A stretch of 64,000 bases of DNA from Sphingorhabdus_B arenilitoris (GTDB lineage Bacteria; Pseudomonadota; Alphaproteobacteria; Sphingomonadales; Sphingomonadaceae). Below, piece by piece: positions 8,094 through 16,930 of the stretch. The stretch spans positions 1,550,001 to 1,614,000 of the forward strand of contig NZ_JBHSDH010000013.1 in NCBI RefSeq assembly GCF_042651485.1, written 5' to 3'. Numbering within the stretch: the stretch's first letter is position 1; each line of letters starts with the position of its first letter. The notes under the pieces were generated by a model. It made no database searches. It saw nothing but the letters and a program-made list of their open reading frames with translations, and was not told where the DNA came from. A program made the position numbers and the translations under genes.

Positions 8094-8405
8094 TTATCCT
8101 TTCCGGGCCATCGTCTCCAACGCTTTCGATACAGAGTCGAGCGATGTGTGAGAGCTGTTGGCCATAAAGCTCATGCGCATCGATTCTGCAGTAAGCTGGG
8201 TAATATCCGATGGCCGGTCGAGCCCTTCTTGGCCCAACGCATTCGACCGCTGCACGATCACATCTGCTTGCTTGTCCAATGCCTCACCCCACGCATTGGC
8301 AAATGCTTCAAACCAGTTTTTGCTGCGCTGTCCGCCCGATACCAGCATGGGCGAATACATTATATTGTTGTTATTCACACTATCGACAGGATTACTCATC
8401 TTCAT
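8094..8405 (-). CDS. Small T3SS protein, candidate needle subunit (SctF position)
   Basis: A 103-residue soluble protein between sctD and sctI, where needle subunit genes are often found. The sequence is predicted helical (NWFEAFANAWGEALDKQADV, then a C-terminal SLDSVSKALETMARKG helix), with an Asn-rich N terminus that should be flexible. It does not show the compact helix-loop-helix pattern of YscF/PrgI, and at 103 residues it is longer than the usual 80. It could be the needle subunit of a divergent family or another secreted/structural component. No other needle candidate is visible in the cluster. The start ATG has a GGAA-type ribosome site upstream. Confidence 0.55.
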   Translation of the reverse strand: MKMSNPVDSVNNNNIMYSPMLVSGGQRSKNWFEAFANAWGEALDKQADVIVQRSNALGQEGLDRPSDITQLTAESMRMSFMANSSHTSLDSVSKALETMARKG

Positions 8406-8430
8406 TTCCTTCCTTGCTGACTAAACATCT

Positions 8431-9795
8431 TCATTGGTTTGCGACCACTTCACTATCATTGCCGCCCCCGGGGGCAGCAGTTGATTCTATATCGGTTTTG
8501 GTGCCGTCATCCATGGCCGGGTCGGCGCCTTCGATCACCACCAATTCCTCCGTAACGCCCATGCGCTCAAACCGGATGCGGCCCGATGAAATATCCAGAA
8601 CCGTATGACCTGTGGGAAGCTTCGCGCCCTTCATCCATGTCGTTCCATCCGCCGTGCGGATATAGGAAGGATCACCTTCGACATAAGAGGCATAGCCAAA
8701 TCCGCTTTTCGAGAAGAAATATTGCAAATTATCATCGCCCCTTTGTCCCGTCATGACAAAAGTAACCGATTTAATCAGCGGCAAATCAGCCAAGATTGCT
8801 GACTTTAATTCGGCCTGACGATCGCCCGGTAAATATTCGCTGTCAATCACCAGCGACCGGCCATTACCCGGCCTTGCCTGCGCATCAATTGCCTGCGCCT
8901 CTAATATAGCTGTCGCAGAATCGGCGAGGCCGTCCATGCTTTGCACCGCAATTTCGGCATCGGGATATTTTTCGCGGGCATAATCGCGAAAACGGTTATA
9001 TTCGGCATCGGTGCGCAGTAAGCCGGTAATCATCAAGCGGCCATCGGCGGTGCGTTCTACCGACAAATCGGGAAAGCCGACCCGTTCCAACCGCGCCTCT
9101 ACCGCCGCTGGATCGTTAAACGTTTGCCCGATCCAATCACGCGCCGGATTATACATAACCAGCCCGATCAATAATAAAGCCGCCGCGGCCGCCAAAAATG
9201 GCCAGCGCCGGTCCAATTGCCATTGTTCCTCAATCACCCGGTAACGTGCGGAAAAATGGGTGAGCATATGTTGGAATGTCGCGCCTTCGACCGGTATTTT
9301 AGTCAGCAATTGTCCCGCCACACTCTTTGCCGGCGCATTATGAGCCGCAGCGGCCATCGGCTGCTCTTCTGCGGCATCACCTGCGGCGGGCACAGCATCG
9401 TCATCTGGCACCTCATCGGCAGGCCAATTTTGCTCGGTCAACCGCAGCGCTTCGTCCCACCTATTCGATTCAGCATCGCCAATGGCAATGAAAATGCCGC
9501 CTGCCTCAAATGGCACAAAGGACGGCAGCTGCGCTTTTGCGCCTTCATTCAACTGCTGCCCCAATAAAGTGATGCTACCCGATACCATTTCAATGACGGA
9601 AATATCCTTGCCCGAATGAAGGATTAGCGAAAAATCACCGCCGCGCCCTCCGCGCAAAACAATGTCGTGCGAAAAACTGCGTCCGATCGTAATCTTCAAT
9701 CCAGGCGACAGGCGGTAACGGGCATCGCGCTGACGACCCGTCAGGACGCGCAAAATCATACCGGTCTGCATTTGACGGTTACTGGCCGCGTTCAT
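8431..9795 (-). CDS. sctD: T3SS inner-membrane ring protein SctD
   Basis: The outer subunit of the inner-membrane ring (YscD/PrgH/HrpQ-like). The N-terminal 110 residues resemble the cytosolic FHA-like domain (ILRVLTGRQRDARYRL, ITIGRSFSHDIVLRG). A linker is followed by one membrane segment (about 205-222, FLAAAAALLLIGLVMY). The periplasmic part contains BON-like ring-building repeats (MITGLLRTDAEYNRFRDYA). The last 30 residues are acidic and low-complexity. Start: ATGs at 9807, 9801 and 9795 are in frame; only 9795 has a well-spaced GGAG, giving 454 residues. It follows the secretin gene by 33 bases. Confidence 0.88.
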   Translation of the reverse strand: MNAASNRQMQTGMILRVLTGRQRDARYRLSPGLKITIGRSFSHDIVLRGGRGGDFSLILHSGKDISVIEMVSGSITLLGQQLNEGAKAQLPSFVPFEAGGIFIAIGDAESNRWDEALRLTEQNWPADEVPDDDAVPAAGDAAEEQPMAAAAHNAPAKSVAGQLLTKIPVEGATFQHMLTHFSARYRVIEEQWQLDRRWPFLAAAAALLLIGLVMYNPARDWIGQTFNDPAAVEARLERVGFPDLSVERTADGRLMITGLLRTDAEYNRFRDYAREKYPDAEIAVQSMDGLADSATAILEAQAIDAQARPGNGRSLVIDSEYLPGDRQAELKSAILADLPLIKSVTFVMTGQRGDDNLQYFFSKSGFGYASYVEGDPSYIRTADGTTWMKGAKLPTGHTVLDISSGRIRFERMGVTEELVVIEGADPAMDDGTKTDIESTAAPGGGNDSEVVANQ

Positions 9796-9828
9796 GGCCA
9801 TCTCCATGTGAGGATACAGCCTGCGGCA

Positions 9829-11661
9829 TCAATCATACCGCTCTCCGCGTGTTTTCTTGCCACCGGTATCCGGCAATTTATTCAAATCAATCGGGTTGAA
9901 ATTTGCGCCTTGCGCATCGGATGCGACCTCTGGCCCAGCGCGATTTGATAATATGCGGGGGGTGATGATGACAATCCGTTCGATCCGGCGATATCCTTTT
10001 GTCCGGGTTCCGATAATGGGCAAGCCGCGTTTCGTCCGTGTCGTTTCCTCAATCGAAATCCCGCCGATAATTAAACTCTCCCCTTCGCGAATATCGGTTG
10101 CGGTGGTGAGCAGATTATTCTTGATAATAGGCAGGTTGCTATTGGGCTGAATCCCGATCAACTGCCCATCGCGCACATCGATATTCAAACGGACCATCAA
10201 AGAATCCGTCTCCCGCGTGACGCTCGGCAGGATTTTCATGAAGGTGCCAAACCGGTAATTCACAATTTGCGCCACGCGCTCACCCTGCGCCACCACCGGA
10301 TAGATTTGGCGATTGTCGCTGATCGCGGGTTCATTGTCACGGGTGATGAGACGCGGGCGCTGCTCCACGCGGGCATAGCCTTTGTTTTGAAGAGCATTGA
10401 TCTGTGCGGTTACAAATTCTGCCGGCGAAGTCAGGCTATCAACCGAACGCAGGTCGAGCGATGCGCCGCCATCATTCAACCGCCCGCCAAATATTCCGCC
10501 CAGCGCCGATACGCCAAAGCTTAAATCAATGCCGAGCGAGCTGAGCTTTGAAACATCAAGGTCCAAAATAACGGCTTCAATTTCAACCTGAACCTTCGGC
10601 CGGTCCAATGTGCGGATCAAGCCGTCATATACCTCCATAGCCTCTGGCCGGTCGCGGATCATCACGGCATTGCGGTCTGCCACCGCGGTGATGCGCGGAC
10701 CGTTGGGATCAGGGCGGGCCCGATCTTTTTGCACGACTACCGGCGGCGCAAATGGGTTGGCATTGTCATTGCCATATAAAACCCCGCTATCCACTTCCGC
10801 TCGCGATGGCAGCTGACGGTTCCCCTTTGCAATAACCTCCGCGCTTTGCACCGCACCGTCACCCATTATAGCGGTGATTTGCGACGCAACGCCGGGGATC
10901 ACGATACTATCTTCGCCGGCTACGATTGTGCGGTCCTGCGCTTCGGCATATTTTAGGAAATAGGTCCGTACCTCATACGGTTGCCGTTCGGTTGATCGGT
11001 TCGATACGCTGAAATCAGGTTCATAGCTCGATGGATCATATTTCTTGGGCAGCGTTCTGCGCGCGCTCAATTCCTGACCCGGCTTGTTCAGCGGCGAAAC
11101 AATCGTCGATCCATCGGGAACCGCTGGCGTAATCGCCGCCTGCGTTACCTCTGCCGATGCGATGACAGGCGGCGCAGCCGCAGTTTGCGACAGCTGTGCA
11201 ATGCGCTCCAAAAATTCAGGCACGCCCGATGCCATCACGCTGCCATTGCCGGCCTTTACCGAATTGCCATTTCCGGTCAGCTTCTGCCGCTGCGCCTGCG
11301 CGACGACAGTAGCGGGCGCGTCGGACCGAAAACTGCGCGAGCTGATCTCATCGGCTGAATATATGCGGACCACCGAACCATCGTAAAAAGCCACCATATT
11401 GAATGTCTTCGCCATTTGCCGCCAAATATTGCTCGGCGTATCTATCCACGTTGCCGACAGATTTTTTTTACTGATCCGGTTGCTGATTTTCACCTTCAAA
11501 CCGGATTGCGCAAAAAGATCCATTACGGTCGCCTGCACACTATCCTGCTGCGGTGATAGTTTAATCTTTTTGGACGGAAATGGCGGCTCCGATGCCATGG
11601 CCATAGCCGAAAAAGATAGTGTCAACATAGCAACAGCCAAAGGCAAGAATCTCTTGGTCAT
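9829..11661 (-). CDS. sctC: T3SS outer-membrane secretin SctC
   Basis: The outer-membrane secretin of the injectisome (YscC/InvG/HrcC). It has a Sec signal peptide (about 1-23, cleaved after AMAMA), an N0/SctC-type periplasmic region (VMDLFAQSGLKVKISNRI), N1-type ring domains including RITAVADRNAVMIRDRPEAM, and a C-terminal secretin barrel from about 345 (VEIEAVILDLDVSKLSSLGI) to 580 ending in ERIVIITPRIL. A Pro/Ala-rich insertion (about 130-210) separates the periplasmic domains. 610 residues is normal for the family. It overlaps the sctV stop by four bases, which places a membrane secretin directly in the export operon and excludes a flagellar assignment. Confidence 0.95.
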   Translation of the reverse strand: MTKRFLPLAVAMLTLSFSAMAMASEPPFPSKKIKLSPQQDSVQATVMDLFAQSGLKVKISNRISKKNLSATWIDTPSNIWRQMAKTFNMVAFYDGSVVRIYSADEISSRSFRSDAPATVVAQAQRQKLTGNGNSVKAGNGSVMASGVPEFLERIAQLSQTAAAPPVIASAEVTQAAITPAVPDGSTIVSPLNKPGQELSARRTLPKKYDPSSYEPDFSVSNRSTERQPYEVRTYFLKYAEAQDRTIVAGEDSIVIPGVASQITAIMGDGAVQSAEVIAKGNRQLPSRAEVDSGVLYGNDNANPFAPPVVVQKDRARPDPNGPRITAVADRNAVMIRDRPEAMEVYDGLIRTLDRPKVQVEIEAVILDLDVSKLSSLGIDLSFGVSALGGIFGGRLNDGGASLDLRSVDSLTSPAEFVTAQINALQNKGYARVEQRPRLITRDNEPAISDNRQIYPVVAQGERVAQIVNYRFGTFMKILPSVTRETDSLMVRLNIDVRDGQLIGIQPNSNLPIIKNNLLTTATDIREGESLIIGGISIEETTRTKRGLPIIGTRTKGYRRIERIVIITPRILSNRAGPEVASDAQGANFNPIDLNKLPDTGGKKTRGERYD

Positions 11662-13628
11662 GCAGCGCTCCTCTCTGAGGCAGATATATTTTCATCATGG
11701 TTCAACGCGTCAGCCGCGCGGTTCATCTCGCCCAAAATATCAAGCGGGACAGTGGGGTTTAATTCATTGAAGGACAGCACCGCCGTCCCCGGTAAATCGG
11801 CAGCGATCAATAGCCGCATCGGACGGCGCAAATCTTGTGAGGTCAGGATAACTTGCGCGCCCGTCGCTTCGCTTTCGCTGCGCACCAAAGCGATCAGGGC
11901 CCGCATTTGCGCAGGGTTAATCGCCAGCCGGAACTGGCCGTCTACTTCTGTCAAAGTTTCGCGGATAATTGCTTCTAATTCGCCGCCGATCATCAAAGCC
12001 TTCAACCGGCCATCGACGCATAGCGGGGCATTTAATTGCCGCCGAATGGCAACGCGCACCCGTTCGACCATTGGTCCGGTGTCGCGTTCATATTGCGATA
12101 TGTCGGCTATCGCTTCTACGATGTCGCGCAAATTGCGAATAGAAACGCGTTCTTCGGCCAAGATTTTCAATATCTCGGCTATTTTGCCAACGGGCACTGC
12201 TCGCACGGCTTCTTTCACAACCTCGGGATATTCCTCGCCCAGCTGGTCGAGCATATTGGTGACTTCCTGAAGTCCCAAAAATATCGAGAGATTATTTTCC
12301 AGCAGGTGCTCGGTCAGCAAGGCGATATGCAAAGGCGGGTTTTCGGCCTTCGATATACCTTGCCCGAGCGGCGCTTCAAAAGCCTGCAAATCCCAGGCAT
12401 TTGCGTCCAAACCATCCACGCTTTGCAACGATAGCGCGGGGATAGGAACGCCGCTGCGCGCTTGCACGCGGTCCACAGCGGCCGTTACCTCGTCATTTAA
12501 CGCGGCAAAATCGGCGCTATTGCCCGATATGCCAACGGTAAGCCGCAAGGGTTCAACTGCTATCGGGGCCGCTGCGGCAATACGCGCCTGACCAACAGGA
12601 GCCATCTGAATCTCTGGCATTCCCAATTTCGCCCGAACCACAGGCGCCGAAACAGGATGCCGGAACAGCCCCGTCCCGGCGAGCACAGCGGCGAGGCCGA
12701 AAAAGGTCAGCATGGGAAAACCGGGGATCAACCCCAATAAGACACAAACCGCAGCCGCAATGAATAACACATGCGGTTTACCGACAATTTGCTGCGCAAT
12801 GACCGGGGCCAGTTCTTTTTCCCGTTCTTCATCGGTTGTACGGGTCACCAAAATGCCGGCGGCCAAGGCGGAAAATAGCGCGGGCAATTGCGCCACAAGC
12901 CCGTCACCGATGGTCAATATGGAGAAAACCTCTGCGGATTGTGACAAGGACAATCCATGCGAAAACATCCCCACCGCAATGCCGCCGATTAAGTTGATGA
13001 GCACGATACAGATGGAGGCAATCGCATCGCCCTTCACAAATTTCATCGCGCCGTCGAGGCTACCGTTAAACTTGCTTTCCATTTCAAGAACGCGGCGTTT
13101 TTCCCGCGCCTCATCCTTGCTCAAAAGGCCAGAACGCAGGTCGCTGTCGATCGACAATTGCTTGCCGGGCATCGCGTCCAGACTGAACCGCGCCGCAACC
13201 TCGGCAACGCGCTCTGCGCCTTTCGCAATCACGATAAATTGCACAATGGCGAGAATCAGGAAAATGACAAGACCCACGGCAAGCAAGCCGCCCGCCACCA
13301 TTTCGCCAAATTGCTGAATGATGTGACCAGCGTCCATCTCCGCCAAAATGGCGCGCGTTGTCGCGACCGAAATCCCGATGCGGAATATAGTTGTGAATAA
13401 CAAAACGGTCGGAAATGTGCTGAAATCGAGCGGCTTGGTGACGTAAATAGCGCTGAGCAGCAACAGGACGCCGATGGTCAAATTCACCGCGACAAACATG
13501 TCGAGGATAAAGGGAGGCAGCGGCACGATCAACAGCAGGAATATCGCCAGCACCGCGATAGGCAGCCAAAGCGATGAGAGCATAGCCCCCCCAGCTAATA
13601 CAGAAGACAGGCGTGAGCTTTTATTCAC
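11658..13628 (-). CDS. sctV: T3SS export gate protein SctV
   Basis: The large export-gate component (YscV/InvA/HrcV/FlhA family). About eight N-terminal membrane segments (20-330) include the highly conserved FHIPEP signature region (AARFSLDAMPGKQLSIDSDL at about 148-167). A cytosolic domain from about 345 to the end forms the nonameric ring that receives substrate-chaperone complexes; PVGKIAEILKILAEERVSIR is part of its conserved core. Length 656 is normal to slightly short. Its ATG overlaps the stop of the upstream transglycosylase gene by four bases, so it is translated from the same message. Confidence 0.96.
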   Translation of the reverse strand: MNKSSRLSSVLAGGAMLSSLWLPIAVLAIFLLLIVPLPPFILDMFVAVNLTIGVLLLLSAIYVTKPLDFSTFPTVLLFTTIFRIGISVATTRAILAEMDAGHIIQQFGEMVAGGLLAVGLVIFLILAIVQFIVIAKGAERVAEVAARFSLDAMPGKQLSIDSDLRSGLLSKDEAREKRRVLEMESKFNGSLDGAMKFVKGDAIASICIVLINLIGGIAVGMFSHGLSLSQSAEVFSILTIGDGLVAQLPALFSALAAGILVTRTTDEEREKELAPVIAQQIVGKPHVLFIAAAVCVLLGLIPGFPMLTFFGLAAVLAGTGLFRHPVSAPVVRAKLGMPEIQMAPVGQARIAAAAPIAVEPLRLTVGISGNSADFAALNDEVTAAVDRVQARSGVPIPALSLQSVDGLDANAWDLQAFEAPLGQGISKAENPPLHIALLTEHLLENNLSIFLGLQEVTNMLDQLGEEYPEVVKEAVRAVPVGKIAEILKILAEERVSIRNLRDIVEAIADISQYERDTGPMVERVRVAIRRQLNAPLCVDGRLKALMIGGELEAIIRETLTEVDGQFRLAINPAQMRALIALVRSESEATGAQVILTSQDLRRPMRLLIAADLPGTAVLSFNELNPTVPLDILGEMNRAADALNHDENISASERSAA

Positions 13629-14695
13629 TGCTGCGCCTGGCCCGCTGTTTGTTCCGCAAGCAATTTATAATAATGCGCCTTGATTACCTTCACATAATTT
13701 TGCGTTTCGCGGTACGGCGGGATTTTATTGCCAAATTTGGCTACCGCGCCTTCACCGGCATTATAAGCGGCGAGCATCAAATCGACATTGCCGCCATATT
13801 TGAACCATAGTTTGCGCAGCAACCGTGCCCCTGCATCGACATTCACTTCTGCATTGTGCAAGTTAGACGGTGCCACACCCAAAGAGCGGCCAGTGGCGGG
13901 CATGATCTGCATCAATCCGCGCGCGCCAGCATGGCTGACCGCACCCGATTTATATCCCGATTCCTGTTTAATCACCGCATGGAGCAGCAACGGATCAATA
14001 CGGTGCTTTTGGGCGGTACGGGTGATTAGGTTGTCATGGATTGTCCGGTAACTTCGCGGCTCCATCCCCAATATATCGAGCGATCCTGCCGCATTGCTAT
14101 AATCTCCATAATCGGCAGCAGCGCCGAGCCCATATTGACCGTCCATCGCCCCGCTGCTCAATAATCTTGCGTCAACCGCAATTTCCCGCGCGCTTGGCCG
14201 AACCGAGACCGCGACACCATTGCCCGACAACGGCATTTGCGCATAATCATCAAAGTCGGCCTGCACCGCATCTTCGACATAATAAAATTGGCCTTTATCC
14301 GCATGATTGACGTTGGTGTAGCTGAACATGGAAAAGGGCTCATCTTTCTTGCCGCGCTTTTTCGAGCCAGCAAAATTACTACCCGGTGCTTGAGCAGGTG
14401 GCTGCCCATAATTTTGCTCAATTTCGTCGGCATTTATCATGACCACATTGGGATCCAGATACTCATCCGGCGTAGCAGGCATGACCGCTATCTGTGCAGC
14501 GCAGCCTTCTAATAAGCCGAAGCGCCGCAGGAGCGCAGGATCCGCCGTGCGAATAGCTGTGTCTACCGGACAAGCAACCGGTTCCGGTTCTTTCTTTTTG
14601 CTTTTGGCGTCTGCATCCGGTGCATATCCGGATAATGTCAATAAACCAGCGAATGACGAGACCGCCACCAGCTTTGCAAAAGCTACATATCGCAT
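13625..14695 (-). CDS. T3SS-associated lytic transglycosylase
   Basis: A periplasmic muramidase expected to open the peptidoglycan for basal-body assembly. It has a signal peptide (about 1-30), then about 190 residues of unrecognised linker (Lys-rich KSKKKEPEP, Asp/Tyr-rich middle), then a C-terminal SLT domain. That domain carries the catalytic Glu245 in HAVIKQESGYKSG, followed by GARGLMQIMPATGR and LMLAAYNAGEGAV, all hallmarks of family 1 transglycosylases. The ATG at 14695 was preferred over 14719 because GGGGAG lies seven bases upstream. It is the first gene of the leftward operon and overlaps sctV, unlike many injectisomes in which this gene is placed elsewhere. Confidence 0.9.
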   Translation of the reverse strand: MRYVAFAKLVAVSSFAGLLTLSGYAPDADAKSKKKEPEPVACPVDTAIRTADPALLRRFGLLEGCAAQIAVMPATPDEYLDPNVVMINADEIEQNYGQPPAQAPGSNFAGSKKRGKKDEPFSMFSYTNVNHADKGQFYYVEDAVQADFDDYAQMPLSGNGVAVSVRPSAREIAVDARLLSSGAMDGQYGLGAAADYGDYSNAAGSLDILGMEPRSYRTIHDNLITRTAQKHRIDPLLLHAVIKQESGYKSGAVSHAGARGLMQIMPATGRSLGVAPSNLHNAEVNVDAGARLLRKLWFKYGGNVDLMLAAYNAGEGAVAKFGNKIPPYRETQNYVKVIKAHYYKLLAEQTAGQAQQ

Positions 14696-15323
14696 ACCAC
14701 AACTCCCCAAGCGCGGCATTCACGCCGCCAAATGAACTGTGGTCCCCACCCAGACAACTTTCGTATCGAGTGAGTCGATAGATACCACCCAAAAATCGGA
14801 GCTTGCAACCCCAATATGGCATTAAATGCAAAATGAATGCGATTTTTGTTTATATAGTGCAATGACTTATATTAACATTACTGTCATTAACGGGTCATAT
14901 TATTGTAGCGTATTACCACCCAACTATAGAGATTCCGCGCCTTAGCTACTGTGCGCCCAGCCGGTGTTCGCCGCATCCATTTTCCAGATAACCACCCAGA
15001 TATAGGCGACAATGTAAAATCCGGCTGCACCTGCGATGTCCCGGCGGGGGACAGTATCAGTCCCTTTATGAACATCCGTTAAGGTTAACAGAATAATAAA
15101 GAATATTGACAAGCTTTTGGCCCAGTCCTACCCCTATTGCAGCCGGATTCTTTTGGTCCCCTCCCAAACCGGCCTGACCATTGGTAAAATGTCGCGACGT
15201 GTCGTGACGCAGCAACGGCTGTATTCTCTTTCAGAGAAACCAGTCGTTGTGTTTGCCGTTAGCCAAGTAAAACAACCGCCGGTTCGAAACTGTTTCAAAT
15301 AGTCCTGCCTGACAGGGGAGATT
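14696..15323. promoter_or_regulatory. Divergent T3SS control region with four CCACCCA motifs
   Basis: This 628-base stretch separates the two divergent T3SS operons and contains no convincing gene. The heptamer CCACCCA occurs four times on the plus strand, at 14746-14752, 14785-14791, 14916-14922 and 14992-14998; three copies are preceded by A (ACCACCCA). The core around 14830-14910 is AT-rich, as expected for promoters. Near the sctU side there is a TTGACA at 15106-15111 without a convincing -10 partner. I see no plant-inducible-promoter box (TTCGB-N15-TTCGB). The repeated heptamer may be the operator of a T3SS regulator, possibly the LuxR-type protein encoded at the end of the rightward operon. 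Confidence 0.55.
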
Positions 15324-16556
15324 ATGGCTGACAAAAACGACAGTGGCGACAAAACTGAATTACCAACGCCCAAAAAATTACGCGACGCCCGAAAAAAAGG
15401 CGATGTCGCAAAGTCGAAAGATGTCAGTCTTGGCCTGTTAACGCTCGCTTGGTTTGTCCTGATCGCGCTGGGCGCTTCCTATATATCAACCGAAATATAT
15501 CATTTTTTCGAACAAACGCTGGATAGCACAGCGGAAACCGATTTCAGTCATGCTTTGCGTTCTACCGCATGGGCGGGTGTTATGCTGCTGATGAAATTAT
15601 CGCTGATAATATTGGTCCCTATCGCCTTGCTCGGCCTTTTTGCCGAATATTTGCAAGTCGGCCCGGTGATTACGAGTGAGAAGATGAAGCCGTCCCTTGA
15701 CAAACTTAACCCGGTTGAAGGGTTGAAGCGTATGTTTGGCATGGAGGGACTTGCCGAATTGGTCAAAACGCTGGTCAAGGTGATTGTGGTATGCATCATT
15801 GCCTATGCGATTTTGCAGATGGCGCTGCGCGATGTTTTCAATTTTGTGTCTTTGTCCGAAACCACGCCCGTGGGCGGACAGCGGCAGCAGATCGCATTGG
15901 CCGCAGCCAAATTTAATTATAGTCTAACGCTGACCTTTTTGGGATTGGTCGTTATTATGTTCCTGCTGGTCGGTGTCCTGGACCGGATTTACCAGAAACA
16001 TCGTTTCACCAAAAAAATGATGATGAGCATGCGCGACATTCGCAAGGAACATAAGGATGATGAAGGCGATCCGCATATTAAATCACAGCGCCGCGAATTG
16101 CAGCAGCAATGGGCCAATCAAAATGCCATTGGCGCGGCTGGATCAGCATCTGCTTTATTGGTCAATCCGACGCATATTGCCATCGCGCTGGATTATGATG
16201 AAACCGAATGCCCCATTCCGGTCATCGCCGCCAAAGGACAGGGTGATATTGCCGCCGCGATGCGCGCCGAGGCCGAACGCTGCGAAGTGCCGATCATTCG
16301 CAATATTGCGCAGGCCCGCAAACTTTGGGCGCGCGGCGAAATCGGCGAAATGGTGCCCGAAGATATGTTTGATGCGATTGCCGAAATCATCCTTTGGGCG
16401 AAGCGCGCGCGGGAGGGCCAAGCAGATATGTGGTATGATATGGACCGCGTAGCCCATACAAAAGCTTCGGGACAAGCGAAGGCACAGGCCCCGGCGCAGC
16501 AGCAGGCAAGATCAATAAAATCCGCAAAATTGGCGGGCGGAGATGCTGCATCATGA
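15324..16556 (+). CDS. sctU: T3SS switch protein SctU
   Basis: The autocleaving export-switch protein (YscU/SpaS/HrcU/FlhB family). The basic N terminus has the family signature TELPTPKKLRDARKKGDVAK. Four membrane segments lie in about 35-220, followed by the cytosolic domain with the NPTH self-cleavage motif at 281-284 (LLVNPTHIAIAL). Cleavage between Asn and Pro allows the change from early to middle/late substrates. The protein is 410 residues, longer than the usual 350-360, because of a 40-residue Ala/Gln/Lys-rich tail after about 368. It heads the rightward operon; a GGGGAG ribosome site precedes the ATG. Confidence 0.95.
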   Translation: MADKNDSGDKTELPTPKKLRDARKKGDVAKSKDVSLGLLTLAWFVLIALGASYISTEIYHFFEQTLDSTAETDFSHALRSTAWAGVMLLMKLSLIILVPIALLGLFAEYLQVGPVITSEKMKPSLDKLNPVEGLKRMFGMEGLAELVKTLVKVIVVCIIAYAILQMALRDVFNFVSLSETTPVGGQRQQIALAAAKFNYSLTLTFLGLVVIMFLLVGVLDRIYQKHRFTKKMMMSMRDIRKEHKDDEGDPHIKSQRRELQQQWANQNAIGAAGSASALLVNPTHIAIALDYDETECPIPVIAAKGQGDIAAAMRAEAERCEVPIIRNIAQARKLWARGEIGEMVPEDMFDAIAEIILWAKRAREGQADMWYDMDRVAHTKASGQAKAQAPAQQQARSIKSAKLAGGDAAS

Positions 16557-16603
16557 ACTTGTCTCTCATCATAATAACATCACAAAAATAGTCAGGGGCA
16601 TTT

Positions 16604-16930
16604 ATGGGTATTGGAACCGTCATTTCATCAATATTGGCAATCATCATCGCGCTGGCGCTGGTTATCGCTCTGGCGTGGGGCGCAATATGGCTGTTAAAAA
16701 AATTGCAGGACCGCCAAATGGGCCTCGCCGATCAAGGCGATGGCAGGGGGAATATCCGCTTCGTGCGTGCCTTGCCATTGGGGCAAAGGGAACGGGTGGC
16801 GATTATCGAGATTGATGGAGAACGGTTTTTGATCGGCATTACTGCGGGTAATATATCGCTGCTCGCGCATTGGGATCAGGATGGGAATGCCTTAGTCGGC
16901 AGCTCTGCTATGGAGCGAAGCGCCCTATGA
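16604..16930 (+). CDS. FliO-like small membrane protein in T3SS operon
   Basis: A 108-residue protein with one N-terminal membrane segment (about 7-31, followed by LLKKL) and a small cytosolic domain IRFVRALPLGQRERVAIIEI, then RFLIGITAGNISLL. This pattern (membrane anchor, basic residues, then V..PLG..E.V..I.I.....L.GVT...I) is that of flagellar FliO, which helps assemble the FliP/FliR export pore. Injectisomes usually lack FliO, so its presence between sctU and sctQ is unusual. Its stop overlaps the sctQ start by ATGA. It probably acts as an assembly factor for SctR/SctT; that is inference from FliO biology. I see no other flagellar gene in the window. Confidence 0.75.
   Translation: MGIGTVISSILAIIIALALVIALAWGAIWLLKKLQDRQMGLADQGDGRGNIRFVRALPLGQRERVAIIEIDGERFLIGITAGNISLLAHWDQDGNALVGSSAMERSAL

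Noticed and set aside
14887..15075. 62-codon open frame on the minus strand in the T3SS control region
   Set aside because: No ribosome site, no recognisable protein features, and overlaps two of the CCACCCA motifs.
15106..15140. TTGACA upstream of sctU as a promoter
   Set aside because: No acceptable -10 element at 16-18 bases.
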